A stretch of 64,000 nt of DNA from Nocardioides lijunqiniae (GTDB taxonomy: Bacteria > Actinomycetota > Actinomycetes > Propionibacteriales > Nocardioidaceae). Every line of letters begins with the position of its first letter. Position 1 is the stretch's first letter. Below the pieces are notes generated by a model. That model had not been told where the DNA came from. It saw only the letters and a list, made by a program, of their open reading frames with translations, and made no database searches. The stretch spans positions 372,001 to 436,000 of the forward strand of contig NZ_JACJGM010000001.1 in NCBI RefSeq assembly GCF_015024225.1, read 5' to 3'. Positions 11,057-19,960 of the stretch are shown here, piece by piece. A program made the translations under genes and the position numbers.

Positions 11057-11062
11057 TACGGT
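11057..11062 (+). promoter_or_regulatory. Leaderless -10 of glgC (TACGGT)
   Basis: TACGGT, GCATCC, ATG 11069: a 6-nt gap places the transcription start at or next to the start codon. Confidence 0.6.
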
Positions 11063-11068
11063 GCATCC

Positions 11069-12310
11069 ATGAGCGCCCCGAACCGCAAGAAGGTCCTGGC
11101 CATCGTGCTCGCGGGCGGCGAGGGCAAGCGACTGATGCCGCTGACCGCCGACCGCGCCAAGCCCGCCGTGCCGTTCGCGGGGATCTACCGCCTGATCGAC
11201 TTCGCGCTGTCCAACGTCGTCAACAGCGGCTACCTCAAGGTCGTCGTGCTGACGCAGTACAAGTCCCACAGCCTCGACCGCCACGTCACGCAGACCTGGC
11301 GGATGTCGACGATGCTCGGCAACTACGTCACCCCGGTGCCCGCGCAGCAGCGCGTCGGGAAGCACTGGTACCTCGGCAGCGCCGACGCGATCTTCCAGTC
11401 GCTCAACCTGCTCAAGGACGAGAAGCCGGACATCGTGGTGGTCGTGGGCGCCGACCACGTCTACCGCATGGACTTCGCCCAGATGGTGCAGCAGCACTGC
11501 GAGAGCGACGCCACGTGCACCGTGGCCGCGATCCGGCAGCCGATCGAGCTGGCCGACCAGTTCGGGGTCATCGACGTGCACCCCGACGACCCGTCGCGGA
11601 TCCGCGCGTTCCTCGAGAAGCCCACCAACCCCGTTGGCCTGCCCGACAGCCCCGGCGAGGTGCTGGCCTCCATGGGCAACTACGTCTTCGACGCCGACGC
11701 CCTCATCGAGGCCGTCACCCGCGACGCCACGATGGAGGGCTCCAAGCACGACATGGGCGGCGACATCGTCCCCGCCTTCGTCCGGCGCGAGCTGGCGGGC
11801 GTCTACGACTACAAGGACAACGTCGTGCCCGGCGCCACCGACCGCGACCGCGGCTACTGGCGCGACGTCGGGACGCTCGGGTCCTACTACGCCGCCCAGA
11901 TGGACGTCGTCTCCCCGCTTCCGGTGTTCAACCTCTACAACTTCGCCTGGCCCATCTACACCTCCTACGGCCCGCAGCCCCCGGCCAAGGTCGTGCAGGG
12001 CGTCGACGGCAGCGAGGCGGCCGTCGACGAGGCGCTGCTCTCGCCCGGCGTCGTGGTCAGCGGCGCGAGCGTGCAGCGCTCGGTGCTCTCGCCCGGGGTG
12101 CGCGTCGAGGCCGGCGCGGTCGTCGAGGGCTCGGTGCTGATGAACGACGTGCGCATCGGCGCCGGCGCGATCGTCCGCAACGCGATCCTCGACAAGAATG
12201 TCGTCGTGCCCGACGGCGCCCAGGTGGGCGTCGACCACGAGGCCGACCGGGCGAGGGGGTTCGTCGTCGAGGACGGCCTCACCGTGCTCGGCAAGGACCA
12301 GTCCTTCTAG
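11069..12310 (+). CDS. glgC: Glucose-1-phosphate adenylyltransferase (ADP-glucose pyrophosphorylase)
   Basis: Makes ADP-glucose from ATP and glucose-1-phosphate, the donor for the divergent GlgM/GlgA. The 413-aa protein shows the nucleotidyltransferase signature [13 protein letters not shown] followed by [20 protein letters not shown], the metal site [12 protein letters not shown], the sugar-binding EKP, and a C-terminal left-handed beta-helix (residues about 300-390, [14 protein letters not shown]...). Length and motifs are complete. The last four bases overlap the convergent mug gene. Allosteric control by sugar phosphates is usual in the family but not readable here. Confidence 0.97.
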   Translation: MSAPNRKKVLAIVLAGGEGKRLMPLTADRAKPAVPFAGIYRLIDFALSNVVNSGYLKVVVLTQYKSHSLDRHVTQTWRMSTMLGNYVTPVPAQQRVGKHWYLGSADAIFQSLNLLKDEKPDIVVVVGADHVYRMDFAQMVQQHCESDATCTVAAIRQPIELADQFGVIDVHPDDPSRIRAFLEKPTNPVGLPDSPGEVLASMGNYVFDADALIEAVTRDATMEGSKHDMGGDIVPAFVRRELAGVYDYKDNVVPGATDRDRGYWRDVGTLGSYYAAQMDVVSPLPVFNLYNFAWPIYTSYGPQPPAKVVQGVDGSEAAVDEALLSPGVVVSGASVQRSVLSPGVRVEAGAVVEGSVLMNDVRIGAGAIVRNAILDKNVVVPDGAQVGVDHEADRARGFVVEDGLTVLGKDQSF

Positions 12311-12915
12311 GCCGCCACGATGCCCGCGGCGCGGGCGGGCTCGGCGTAGGCCTCGGCGAGGGTGGCGACGGTGTGGTGGGCGTTGAGCCCGCTGGGGTTG
12401 GGCACCACCCACAGCTGCGCGCCCTCGAGGTCCTCGGGCTGGCGGCCGAGGACGGCCTTGGGGTGGCCCCAGCCCGTGCGGTAGGCGGTGATGCCGGCGA
12501 CGGCCACCACCGCCGGCGTCGTACGGCGGACCAGTGCGGCGAGCCGCTCCTTGCCCTCGCGCAGCTCCTCGGCGCTGAGGTCCGAGGCGCGAGCGCTCGC
12601 GCGGGCCACGATGTTGGTGATGCCGATGCCCCGGGCGCGCAGGTAGTCGCGGTCCTCGTCGGTCATCCCGGCCGACGGGCTGATCGGTCGCTCGAGGATG
12701 CCCGCCTGCAGCAGCGCCGGGTAGAACCGGTTGGCCGGGTGGGCGAAGTGGCTGCCCGTGGCGGCGGTCCAGAGGCCCGGGTTGATGCCGACGAAGAGCA
12801 GTCGGAGCTCCTGGCCGGGTCCGGGCAACAGGTCGGCCACGAGGGCGTCGCGGAAGGCGTCCAGCTCGGCGCGGGTGAAGCTGCGGCGTCGCTCGGCGGG
12901 AGGTGGCGCGGTCAC
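12307..12915 (-). CDS. mug: Mug-type G/U(T)-mismatch uracil-DNA glycosylase
   Basis: Base-excision repair enzyme that removes uracil or thymine from G mismatches. The 202-aa protein carries motif 1 [13 protein letters not shown] (the catalytic Asn) and motif 2 [13 protein letters not shown] (DNA-minor-groove wedge), with [12 protein letters not shown] between. The GTG at 12915 opens the frame. It converges with glgC with a 4-bp overlap. In a genome of this GC content cytosine deamination repair is expected to matter. Confidence 0.93.
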   Translation of the reverse strand: MTAPPPAERRRSFTRAELDAFRDALVADLLPGPGQELRLLFVGINPGLWTAATGSHFAHPANRFYPALLQAGILERPISPSAGMTDEDRDYLRARGIGITNIVARASARASDLSAEELREGKERLAALVRRTTPAVVAVAGITAYRTGWGHPKAVLGRQPEDLEGAQLWVVPNPSGLNAHHTVATLAEAYAEPARAAGIVAA

Positions 12916-12972
12916 GCCGCCAGCGTGCCAGGGCGGCGGGAACCGGCCCCCGAGGGGTAGCGTCCAACCACC

Positions 12973-13521
12973 ATGAGACGGACTCTCGGACCCCTCCTGC
13001 TGCTGACGCTGCTCGCCGGCTGCGGCGACGGCGATGACGGTGGGGACACGACCGCGGAAGACGTCCCGGCGTCCTCGTCCTCCCCTTCACTAACACCGAC
13101 ACCGGGCGAGCCGTCCTCCGGCGGGACGACGGAGCCGCCGCCCACGGGCGAGCCCGTCGTGGTCGCCCTGCTGAGCGAGACCGCAGCGGGCGGGAGCGCC
13201 GCCGACGTGCTCACCCCGGTGGAGGGCGCGGCGGTCGACGCCTTCCTCGCGCAGCTCGACTCCGCCACCCTGGGCGAGCAGGTGCGCGCCGCCGTCGACC
13301 AGCACTCCCTGGCCACGGGGCACAGCCTGGGCGCGGCGGTCGTGGCGTTGGGCTGCGACGTGCCACCCGAGGTGTTCGTGACCCGTCAGGACGGCGCCTG
13401 GACGGTGACCCCGGCCAAGGTCGCCAGCCCGCTGCAGGAGTGCTTCGCCCCGGTCACGACCGTCGTGGTCGTCGACGTGCCCGGCGACATCGCCCCGGCC
13501 GCGGCCGACCCGGCGACGTAG
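12973..13521 (+). CDS. Lipoprotein of unknown function
   Basis: The 182-aa product has a lipoprotein signal with lipobox LLAGC (residues about 13-17), an acidic and Ser/Pro/Thr-rich linker (SSSSPSLTPTPGEPSSGG) and a small globular domain with two cysteines (LGCDVPP and LQECFAP) that could form a disulfide. I do not recognise the family. TAGCGT at 12957-12962 is a plausible -10 with a very short leader before ATG 12973. Confidence 0.7.
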   Translation: MRRTLGPLLLLTLLAGCGDGDDGGDTTAEDVPASSSSPSLTPTPGEPSSGGTTEPPPTGEPVVVALLSETAAGGSAADVLTPVEGAAVDAFLAQLDSATLGEQVRAAVDQHSLATGHSLGAAVVALGCDVPPEVFVTRQDGAWTVTPAKVASPLQECFAPVTTVVVVDVPGDIAPAAADPAT

Positions 13522-13524
13522 GGG

Positions 13525-14796
13525 TCAGCTGGGCTTGCGGTAGCGGACGGTGAGGCCGTTGGCGACCTTGCGCTGAGCGCCGTCCGAGGGGCTGTTGCGC
13601 ACGCTGACCCGCTCGCCGGGCTTGGGCGCGACCATCGTGGTGGACCCGCCGCCGTCGAGGTTGAGCGCCTCGTCGGCGCCCAGGTCGATCATGAGCTCGG
13701 CGAGCTCGACCATCGTGTAGCCGCGGCTGAAGCTCTGGCGGCCGTCGACGACCAGCATCAGGACGTCGCCGGTGTCGCGGTCGTAGCCGATCGCCGTGCG
13801 CGGGTGCATCTCGCGGTCGTCGACCACGTCGATGACCCCGTCGCGGACCAGGATCTTGTTGCCGGTGATGGCCAGGCGCGGCGAGCCGGCGATGCCGCGC
13901 TGCAGCCGCACCCGGTCGCCCTTGCGCAGGGCCATCAGGCTGCGCGCGCCTCGGCCGCGACCGACGAGGATGACGCCTCGCACGCGCTTGCCCTGCGACA
14001 GCCGGCGGCCGGTCTCGACGACGCGCTGGCGCACGACGCGGACGTAGCGCACCCCGCGGCGGCGGCCGTCGGTCACGCTGTAGCCGGAGGTCAGGCCCCA
14101 GCGCGGGGTGTAGGCGCCGATGCCGCCGGGCGGCACGGCGGGGGAGTTGTAGTTGGTGATGGTCATGCCCGGCCGCTTGGCGACCCGCAGGACCGGCTGC
14201 AGGGGCCCGATGTCGGGGCGCCCGCGGGAGTCGAGGAAGAAGGCGGCGTTCCAGCCGGCCTTCGGCGCGTGCAGCAGCCCGGCGCTCGGGCTGCGGCCGA
14301 TGCCGAGCGGCGCACCGGTGTCGCCGATGTCGAAGAAGTCGCCGTTGACGCCGGCGACGGCCTTGCTGCGGGCCACGATGTCGCTGACCTCGTCGGTGCG
14401 CGCGACGTAGCCCGGCGAGCCGTAGCCGAGGCTCACGCCGCGCGTGCGCAGGTTGACGGTCAGCAGGTGGGCGCGGATCGGACCGCGGGCGTCGACCTGG
14501 TCCCAGCGGTGGTAGCGGATGCCGGGGGCGACCCGCCACTCGGCCGAGGGCGCGGTCGCGCGGGCGAGGCCGCGCAGCCGGCGCGGGATCGGGCGCGCGA
14601 TCTCGCCGCGCACGCCGTCGGAGGTCTGCGGGATCCGCGGGCGGGTGGAGAGCTGGGTGCTCGCGGGCCGGCCGTCGGACGGGAGGCCGGTCGAGAGACG
14701 CGTGTCGTCGTCCGCCCCGCCGCCGCTCGAGGGCGACGGCGCCGCGAGGAGGCTGCAGCCCAGCAGGAGGGCGGCGACCCGAGGAAGTGTGCGCAC
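13525..14796 (-). CDS. Secreted phosphodiester glycosidase-domain (NAGPA-like) protein
   Basis: The 423-aa product begins with a signal peptide (LPRVAALLLGCSLLAAPSPS) and carries the phosphodiester glycosidase hallmarks AGVNGDFFD, MHPRTAIGYD, VDGRQSFSRGYTMVELAELM, and EALNLDGGGSTTMV. Such enzymes remove N-acetylglucosamine phosphodiesters or, in bacteria, act on cell-wall polymers and exopolysaccharide; the actual substrate is not deducible. GTG 14796 lies 7 nt after minus-strand TACCCT, a leaderless layout. It is 18 bp from a second secreted enzyme gene. Confidence 0.85.
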   Translation of the reverse strand: MRTLPRVAALLLGCSLLAAPSPSSGGGADDDTRLSTGLPSDGRPASTQLSTRPRIPQTSDGVRGEIARPIPRRLRGLARATAPSAEWRVAPGIRYHRWDQVDARGPIRAHLLTVNLRTRGVSLGYGSPGYVARTDEVSDIVARSKAVAGVNGDFFDIGDTGAPLGIGRSPSAGLLHAPKAGWNAAFFLDSRGRPDIGPLQPVLRVAKRPGMTITNYNSPAVPPGGIGAYTPRWGLTSGYSVTDGRRRGVRYVRVVRQRVVETGRRLSQGKRVRGVILVGRGRGARSLMALRKGDRVRLQRGIAGSPRLAITGNKILVRDGVIDVVDDREMHPRTAIGYDRDTGDVLMLVVDGRQSFSRGYTMVELAELMIDLGADEALNLDGGGSTTMVAPKPGERVSVRNSPSDGAQRKVANGLTVRYRKPS

Positions 14797-14803
14797 CGTG
14801 TCG

Positions 14804-14809
14804 AGGGTA
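14804..14809 (-). promoter_or_regulatory. Leaderless -10 (TACCCT)
   Basis: Minus-strand TACCCT ends 7 nt before GTG 14796 of the phosphodiester glycosidase gene. Confidence 0.5.
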
Positions 14810-14814
14810 GGCGC

Positions 14815-16404
14815 TCAGCGGCCGACAACGGGTAGTGAGACGACGGTGTCGTCCAGGACGACGACGCCGGGGGTGCGCGAGCCCATGGTCACGAAGGTGT
14901 CGCTGGTGGCCGAGGCGAGCAGGTAGAGCGTCTGCCCGGCCGGCACGTCGACGGCCACGGACGGCAGCGCCACCCGCCGGGTCACGCCCGTGACCGGGGT
15001 GGGCTCGCGCAGCGGGAGCACGTTGTTCTGGACGAGCCGGGCGGTGGCGGGGGAGGTGCCCATGGCGAGGCCGTAGAAGGCGCGGTTCTCCACGCCGAGG
15101 GCCGTCACGGCGCCGGTGAGGTACGGCGACCCGGCGACGCGCACCGGGCCACGGACGACCGGGACGGCCACCGGGGCGCCGGCCGGTCCGGTCGTCGTGG
15201 CGACCCTGCCGACGGCGTACCGCTTGGTGGGCGCGACCGACCGCACGGTGGTGCAGCGGCTCGCCGGGGTGGCGAGGTGGATGCGACCGAAGCCGCGGAG
15301 CCGGGTCGTGCGTCCCTTCAGCTTCGCGTCGAAGAACCTCACCGTCAGCGCGCGGAAGTCGCCGCCCGCGAGCTTCCTGCTGCACGGGTCGGAGGTGACG
15401 CTCACGCCGGCTGGGAGGACCGCGGGCAGCACGTGTCCGCCGTTGTAGCCGACGAAGATGCTCTGCCGGCGCGCGCGCTCGGTGAGTGCGCGCCGCCAGT
15501 TGGCGAGCCCCTGCTGGAGCGGGAAGAGGGTGTCGGTGGTGCCCTGGCCGAGCAGCACCGGGATGCTCAGCCGGCGGCCGTGGTCGGCGTGCCACTTGGG
15601 CCCGTTGCGCTCGAAGAACCGCACCAGGTCCTCCCCGCCCGGCAGCGAGCCGTCGGGCCACCGGCCGGTCGCGGCGCCCTCGACGAGGGCCTTGTAGACG
15701 CGCTCGGGGAGGGCCTGGGAGGGCAGGGCCGCGGCGCTCAGCCCGAGCGCCCACTCGGTGCGGGTGACGCCCTCGGGGGCGAGGCTCTGCGACAGGTCGT
15801 GCCAGGTGATCTCGGGGGCGAGCGCGTCGAAGATCGGCCTGCCGCGCAGCCGTAGCGACTCGAACGCGCCCACGAACTGGTAGCCGCCGCCGTAGCTGCC
15901 GCCCACCGCGCCGATGCGCGGGTCGCCGCGGCCGTCCTGCCGCACCCAGCGCAGGCGGCTCACGAGCCGCACGAGCGCGCGCACGTCGCGGCCCTCGAAG
16001 GCGGGGCTCTCGACGTGCGCCTTGCCGCCGGACTCGCCCCAGCCGCGCTGGTCGAAGGAGATCACGCCGTAGCCGGCGCGCGTGAAGGCCCGCAGCTGGG
16101 CCGGGTCGGTGGTGCGCGATCCGCCCCAGCCGTGGCTGTGCATGATCATCGGGACGCGCCGCTCGGCGCTGGCCCGCGCCGGCCTGAAGAGGGTGTAGCA
16201 GATCCTGACCGGCGCGCCGCCCTTCGCCTCCGGGACGCTGCGCAGGCAGCCGTTCGTCACCCTGACCCCGGGCTTCGCGACGGGCGCGGCCTCGGCGCTG
16301 GTCGCGACCGCCCCCGCCGACACCGCCCCCGCCGACGTCGGTACGACGGTCAGGGTGGCGGCGGCCAGGGCGAGGCCGAGCAGCGGCGCGAGGCGGGTCT
16401 TCAT
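14815..16404 (-). CDS. Secreted S15/CocE-like alpha/beta hydrolase (tripeptidyl/X-Pro peptidase-like)
   Basis: The 529-aa product has a signal peptide (LAPLLGLALAAATLTVVPTSAGA) and an alpha/beta hydrolase core: oxyanion region MIMHSHGWGGS, SFDQRGWGESGG, nucleophile Ser in AVGGSYGGGYQ, Asp in LLGQGTTDTLF, His in YNGGHVLP. The C-terminal 160 residues form the jelly-roll domain typical of X-prolyl dipeptidyl aminopeptidases and CocE esterases (VAVDVPAGQTLYLLASATS). Likely an exported peptidase or esterase. Two cysteine pairs could be disulfides (GCLR/RICY). Confidence 0.85.
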   Translation of the reverse strand: MKTRLAPLLGLALAAATLTVVPTSAGAVSAGAVATSAEAAPVAKPGVRVTNGCLRSVPEAKGGAPVRICYTLFRPARASAERRVPMIMHSHGWGGSRTTDPAQLRAFTRAGYGVISFDQRGWGESGGKAHVESPAFEGRDVRALVRLVSRLRWVRQDGRGDPRIGAVGGSYGGGYQFVGAFESLRLRGRPIFDALAPEITWHDLSQSLAPEGVTRTEWALGLSAAALPSQALPERVYKALVEGAATGRWPDGSLPGGEDLVRFFERNGPKWHADHGRRLSIPVLLGQGTTDTLFPLQQGLANWRRALTERARRQSIFVGYNGGHVLPAVLPAGVSVTSDPCSRKLAGGDFRALTVRFFDAKLKGRTTRLRGFGRIHLATPASRCTTVRSVAPTKRYAVGRVATTTGPAGAPVAVPVVRGPVRVAGSPYLTGAVTALGVENRAFYGLAMGTSPATARLVQNNVLPLREPTPVTGVTRRVALPSVAVDVPAGQTLYLLASATSDTFVTMGSRTPGVVVLDDTVVSLPVVGR

Positions 16405-16460
16405 GGGGTGTTCAACTGCCGCGGCCGGGTGAGGTCACGCGCCGCCGCACGAGGGTGGAC

Positions 16461-17378
16461 TCAGCCGCAGGGCGCGTCGCCCAGGATCGCGAGCCCGCTG
16501 CGGTCGCCCGGCCCGAGCTCGGTCGTCTCGGTGGTGGGGTGCATCAGCTCGCCGGGGTCGTCGACGTGGGCCAGCCCGACCAGGTGCCCCAGCTCGTGCA
16601 GGACGATCGCCTCCCGCTGCTCGTCGCCGCCGCGCACCGACTCGATCTCCTCGAAGGCCTCCTTGTCGAGGACGACCCGGCCGGTGACGTACCTCTGGAA
16701 CATCCCGTCGTCGCGCGAGATCGGCCCGGCGAGGCCGGCGACGTCGCCGCCCAGCCCCGGCACCTCGTCCTCGTCGGCCCAGGCGATGAGCACCGGCTGG
16801 GCGCGCCCGCCGAGGCCGAAGCGGCCCTCGAAGTCGCGGTCGTCGGTGGTGCCGCGGTCCTCGAAGACGAGTCCGGACGCCTCGGACAGCCGCTCGGTCG
16901 CGTCGTCGACCAGCTCCTCCCAGTCGCCGGGCGCCCCGTCGGTGTTGACGACGTACTGGATCGGCTCGCAGCTGCTCCAGCCCACCGGCTCGTCGGTGCC
17001 CGGCCGCGTGGCCAGGAACTCGTAGGAGCCGCTGCCGTCGCCGTCGACCTGGGTGCCGAAGCGGTCGTCGAAGCCCAGCCACGCCCGGACCTGCGCCGAC
17101 CCCGGCCCGACGTTGAGCAGCACGAGCGAGAGGATCGCGGTGGTGGTGAGGAGCACGGTCACGACGGTGCGGCGGCGCTCGTGGGCGACCGGCTCGCGGC
17201 GCCCGCGTCGCGGGGCGCGGGGCGCCCGCGGCAGACCGCCGCGGACGGGGGTCACCCTGCCGCCGTCGGGGCCCTCGTCGGTGGTCTCCATCGCCCGGAT
17301 CTCGCGCAGCAGGTCGCGCTGCCACTGCCGCTCGGCGCGCCGCCGCGACCACCCGGACCCTGCCACGCCCGAAATCAT
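16461..17378 (-). CDS. Membrane-anchored metzincin-type zinc protease
   Basis: The catalytic zinc site HELGHLVGLAHV (HExxHxxGxxH) and a following Met-turn DPGELMHPT define a matrixin-like metzincin. The 305-aa protein starts with an Arg-rich cytoplasmic region, one membrane helix (VVTVLLTTTAILSLVLLNV, about residues 73-92), and an outward catalytic domain with a Cys pair (SSCEP, DAPCG at the C-terminus). The substrate is unknown. ATG 17378 is only 26 bp from the divergent methyltransferase start, so the promoters overlap. Confidence 0.88.
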   Translation of the reverse strand: MISGVAGSGWSRRRAERQWQRDLLREIRAMETTDEGPDGGRVTPVRGGLPRAPRAPRRGRREPVAHERRRTVVTVLLTTTAILSLVLLNVGPGSAQVRAWLGFDDRFGTQVDGDGSGSYEFLATRPGTDEPVGWSSCEPIQYVVNTDGAPGDWEELVDDATERLSEASGLVFEDRGTTDDRDFEGRFGLGGRAQPVLIAWADEDEVPGLGGDVAGLAGPISRDDGMFQRYVTGRVVLDKEAFEEIESVRGGDEQREAIVLHELGHLVGLAHVDDPGELMHPTTETTELGPGDRSGLAILGDAPCG

Positions 17379-17392
17379 CGCCCACGACCGGC

Positions 17393-17398
17393 TACGGT
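17393..17398 (+). promoter_or_regulatory. Leaderless -10 of DNA methyltransferase (TACGGT)
   Basis: TACGGT then GCGGCC then GTG 17405: the same hexamer and spacing as in front of glgC. Confidence 0.6.
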
Positions 17399-17404
17399 GC
17401 GGCC

Positions 17405-18595
17405 GTGACCGTCGACGAGACCCCGTGGAACGCGTTCGTCGCGGGCGACAACCTCGACGTGCTGCCCACCCTGGCGCCGGGCAGCATCGACCTGGTCTAC
17501 ATCGACCCGCCCTACAACACCGGCAACGACTTCGCCTACCGCGACGACATCCGCGGCGACGAGTCGCTCAGCCGCCACGAGGCCTGGGTCGCGATGATGC
17601 GACCGCGGCTCGAGGCCGCGCGCGTGGTGCTGGCCGCGACCGGGGCGATCTTCGTCAGCATCGACGACCACGAGGCGGCTCACCTGCGGTTGCTGATGGA
17701 CGAGGTCTACGGCGAGGACAACCTGCTCGCGCAGGTCGTCGTCAACCTCAACCCCAAGGGCCGCCAGCTCGGGAAGGGCTTCGCGACCAGCCACGAGTAC
17801 CTGCTCGCCTACGCGCGTGACGCGCGGCGCTGCGTGCTGGACGCCAGCACCAGCGACACCGTCGACGAGCGCGACTTCCCGCTCGTGGACGCCGAGGGTC
17901 GGCGCTTCCGGCACCTGCCGCTGCGCAACACGAACAAGAAGTTCAACCCCGCGACGGCGCGCACGCTGCACTTCCCGGTGTGGGGCGACCCTGTGACGGG
18001 CACGGTGCGCACGGCGCCGTTCGAGGGGGCCGTGGAGGTGCTGCCGGTCTTCGGCGACGGCACCCCGGCCGTGTGGCGGTGGAGCCGGCCGCGGATCGAC
18101 GAGCGCCCCGACGACCTGGTCTGCCGCACGATCAACGGCGCCCTCGGCGAGCGGGTCGACGTCTTCCAGCGGGACTGGCTGCACCGAGACACCCCGGGCG
18201 GGCGCCGCAAGAAGCTCCGCACGATCTGGATGGCCGAGGAGGTCGGCTCCACCGACACCGCGGTCGCCGAGCTCAAGGAGATCCTGGGTCACGTCTTCGA
18301 GTCGCCCAAGCCGACCGGCCTGCTGCTGCGGATCCTGCAGACGATGCCCTCCGACGCCCGCGTGCTCGACTTCTTCGCCGGCAGCGGCACGACGGGGCAC
18401 GCGGTCGCGCTGGCCAACGCCGCCGACGGCGGCTCGCGGACCTGCCTCTCGGTCAACTCCACCGAGCCCACCCGCGTCGGCTCCAACGCCCGCCTCGCGG
18501 GCTACGCCACGGTCGCCGACATCACCCGCGCCCGGCTGCGGGCGGTCGCGGAGCGGGTCGGGGGCGGGTTCGTCGACCTGACGCCGTCGCGCTAG
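17405..18595 (+). CDS. Orphan Mod-type adenine-specific DNA methyltransferase
   Basis: Beta-class amino-methyltransferase: the catalytic DPPYNTG (motif IV) comes first (VYIDPPYNTGNDF, residue about 33), and the SAM-binding FFAGSGTTGHA (motif I) near residue 325. A central target-recognition region separates them. The 396-aa length is short for type III Mod (usually 500-700 aa), and no Res helicase/nuclease gene is adjacent, so it is an orphan modification enzyme as far as this window shows. After motif I the usual VQLPE-like strand is CLSVNSTEP. Target sequence unknown. Confidence 0.88.
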   Translation: MTVDETPWNAFVAGDNLDVLPTLAPGSIDLVYIDPPYNTGNDFAYRDDIRGDESLSRHEAWVAMMRPRLEAARVVLAATGAIFVSIDDHEAAHLRLLMDEVYGEDNLLAQVVVNLNPKGRQLGKGFATSHEYLLAYARDARRCVLDASTSDTVDERDFPLVDAEGRRFRHLPLRNTNKKFNPATARTLHFPVWGDPVTGTVRTAPFEGAVEVLPVFGDGTPAVWRWSRPRIDERPDDLVCRTINGALGERVDVFQRDWLHRDTPGGRRKKLRTIWMAEEVGSTDTAVAELKEILGHVFESPKPTGLLLRILQTMPSDARVLDFFAGSGTTGHAVALANAADGGSRTCLSVNSTEPTRVGSNARLAGYATVADITRARLRAVAERVGGGFVDLTPSR

Positions 18596-19452
18596 CCGCA
18601 GAGCCGGTCCGGCATCGCGACGAAGCGGGTCCCTTCCTGGCTCGCCATGGCGATCGTGAGGTAGGGCTCGCCGTCCTTCAGGACGACCCACGGCTCGGTC
18701 GCCCGGTCGTCGTAGCCGCTCTCCGTCGGTCGGGCCGTGTAGTCCGCCTCGCCGGCAGGCAGCCCGTCGACCCCGGCGCGCAGGCCGTTCAGGGTCTCCT
18801 CGACCGCGTCCTCGGGGGTCGGGCCCGAGCCGGTCAGGGCCGGCCCCCACTCGGGGACCCCGCCGGCCTCGCACCCCTCGACCGCGTCGCCGCGCCAGTG
18901 GCCGTCGGGGTCCGTCACGGTCAGGACGATCTCCTGGAGGATCCCGTCGAGCGGCTCGCACGCGAGGGTGACCTTGCCGGGGGCGAGCGGCATGGTCCAC
19001 GTGCCGTTGCGTGCGGGCAGCCGGTGAGCTCCCGTGTCCGCGAACGGCAGCTCGTAGGTGTAGCCCATCAGGGAGCCGGGAGGCATCGTGCTCGAGACGC
19101 GCAGGACGACCCCGGAGGGCTGGGCGATGACCGTGGGCGGGCCGAGCCCCTGCCCGTTGGTCTCGCAGGTGTAGTCGGTGGCGGGGCGCGCGGAGAGGTC
19201 GATCACCGGCGGCGTGCTCGACGGGGCCGTCGTGGGGTCGGTGACCGGCGGCGCCATGCGGTCCTCGCCGGGGGTCGCCACGAGGGCGATGCCGCCCCCG
19301 ACCACGAGCACGGCCGCGAGGCCGGCGGCGCCGGTGACCGCACGTCGTACGGTGCGACGGCGGGTGCCGCGGGCGACGACGCGCTCGACGTCGAGGGGGT
19401 CGGGCGGCGGGTCGGTGAGCACCGACTCGAAGAGCGTGCGGACGTCGTTCAC
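18592..19452 (-). CDS. Anti-sigma-factor-like single-pass membrane protein
   Basis: GTG 19452 overlaps the TGA of the sigma gene (GTGA) and has AGGAGG upstream, so both products are made from one message. The 286-aa protein has a short N-terminal cytoplasmic part (LFESVLTDPPPDPLDVERVV), a membrane helix (AVTGAAGLAAVLVVGGGIALV), and a 230-residue extracellular domain with four Cys (CETN, ACEP, GCEA, RLCG). It lacks a zinc-binding anti-sigma motif, so the anti-sigma role is inferred from position only. The same layout recurs at 38.7 kb. Confidence 0.7.
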   Translation of the reverse strand: MNDVRTLFESVLTDPPPDPLDVERVVARGTRRRTVRRAVTGAAGLAAVLVVGGGIALVATPGEDRMAPPVTDPTTAPSSTPPVIDLSARPATDYTCETNGQGLGPPTVIAQPSGVVLRVSSTMPPGSLMGYTYELPFADTGAHRLPARNGTWTMPLAPGKVTLACEPLDGILQEIVLTVTDPDGHWRGDAVEGCEAGGVPEWGPALTGSGPTPEDAVEETLNGLRAGVDGLPAGEADYTARPTESGYDDRATEPWVVLKDGEPYLTIAMASQEGTRFVAMPDRLCG

Positions 19453-19955
19453 GGCGTCTCCTCCTGGTACGTCGCCAGGGCGCCGCGCAGCGTCTCGAGG
19501 CCGCGGCTGGTCTGGCTCTTGATGTTGCCGGTGCTGACGCCGAGCGCCTGGGCGCTCTGCTCGACCGAGAGGTCCTCCCAGAAGCGCAGCACCAGCACGG
19601 CGCGCTGGCCGGGGGCGACCTGGCGCAGGGCGGCGAGGAGGTGCTCGCGCTCGCCGAGGTCGTCGGCGGCGCTGGCGGGCGACGGCTCGTCGGGCAGGTC
19701 GGCCCAGGCAGCCTCGCGGCGCGCGGGCCGGCGGCGGTGGTCGAGGTAGAGGTTGAGGAGGATCTTGCGCACGTAGGCGTCCGGCTGGCCGCGCCTGGCG
19801 ATCCGGCCCCAGGCCGCGAACGCCCGCGTCAGAGCCTCCTGGACCAGGTCGTCGGCGAGGTGCCAGTCGCCGCACAGCAGGTAGGCGGTCCGCCGCAGGT
19901 GGGAGCGGCGCGCCGCCACCCACTTGCGGAACTCCGGCTCCGGGTCCTGTCTCAT
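19449..19955 (-). CDS. SigE-family ECF RNA polymerase sigma factor
   Basis: The 168-aa product shows region 2 (RTAYLLCGDWHLADDLVQEALTRAF, AWGRI..PDAYVRKILLN) and region 4 (LRQVAPGQRAVLVLRFWEDLSVEQSAQALGVSTGNIKSQTSRGLETLR). The spelling matches the actinobacterial SigE-type ECF group in which genes lie beside membrane partner genes. GTG 19964 (VRGMRQ) is an alternative start. The gene starts 6 bp after the end of the LysR gene and may also have its own promoter. Confidence 0.9.
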   Translation of the reverse strand: MRQDPEPEFRKWVAARRSHLRRTAYLLCGDWHLADDLVQEALTRAFAAWGRIARRGQPDAYVRKILLNLYLDHRRRPARREAAWADLPDEPSPASAADDLGEREHLLAALRQVAPGQRAVLVLRFWEDLSVEQSAQALGVSTGNIKSQTSRGLETLRGALATYQEETP

Positions 19956-19960
19956 GCCCC

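Noticed and set aside
9836-13102. A single 1088-codon minus-strand frame across glgA, glgC and mug
   Set aside because: Only 9836-11023 encodes glgA/glgM; the rest is antisense to glgC and mug with low-complexity sequence.
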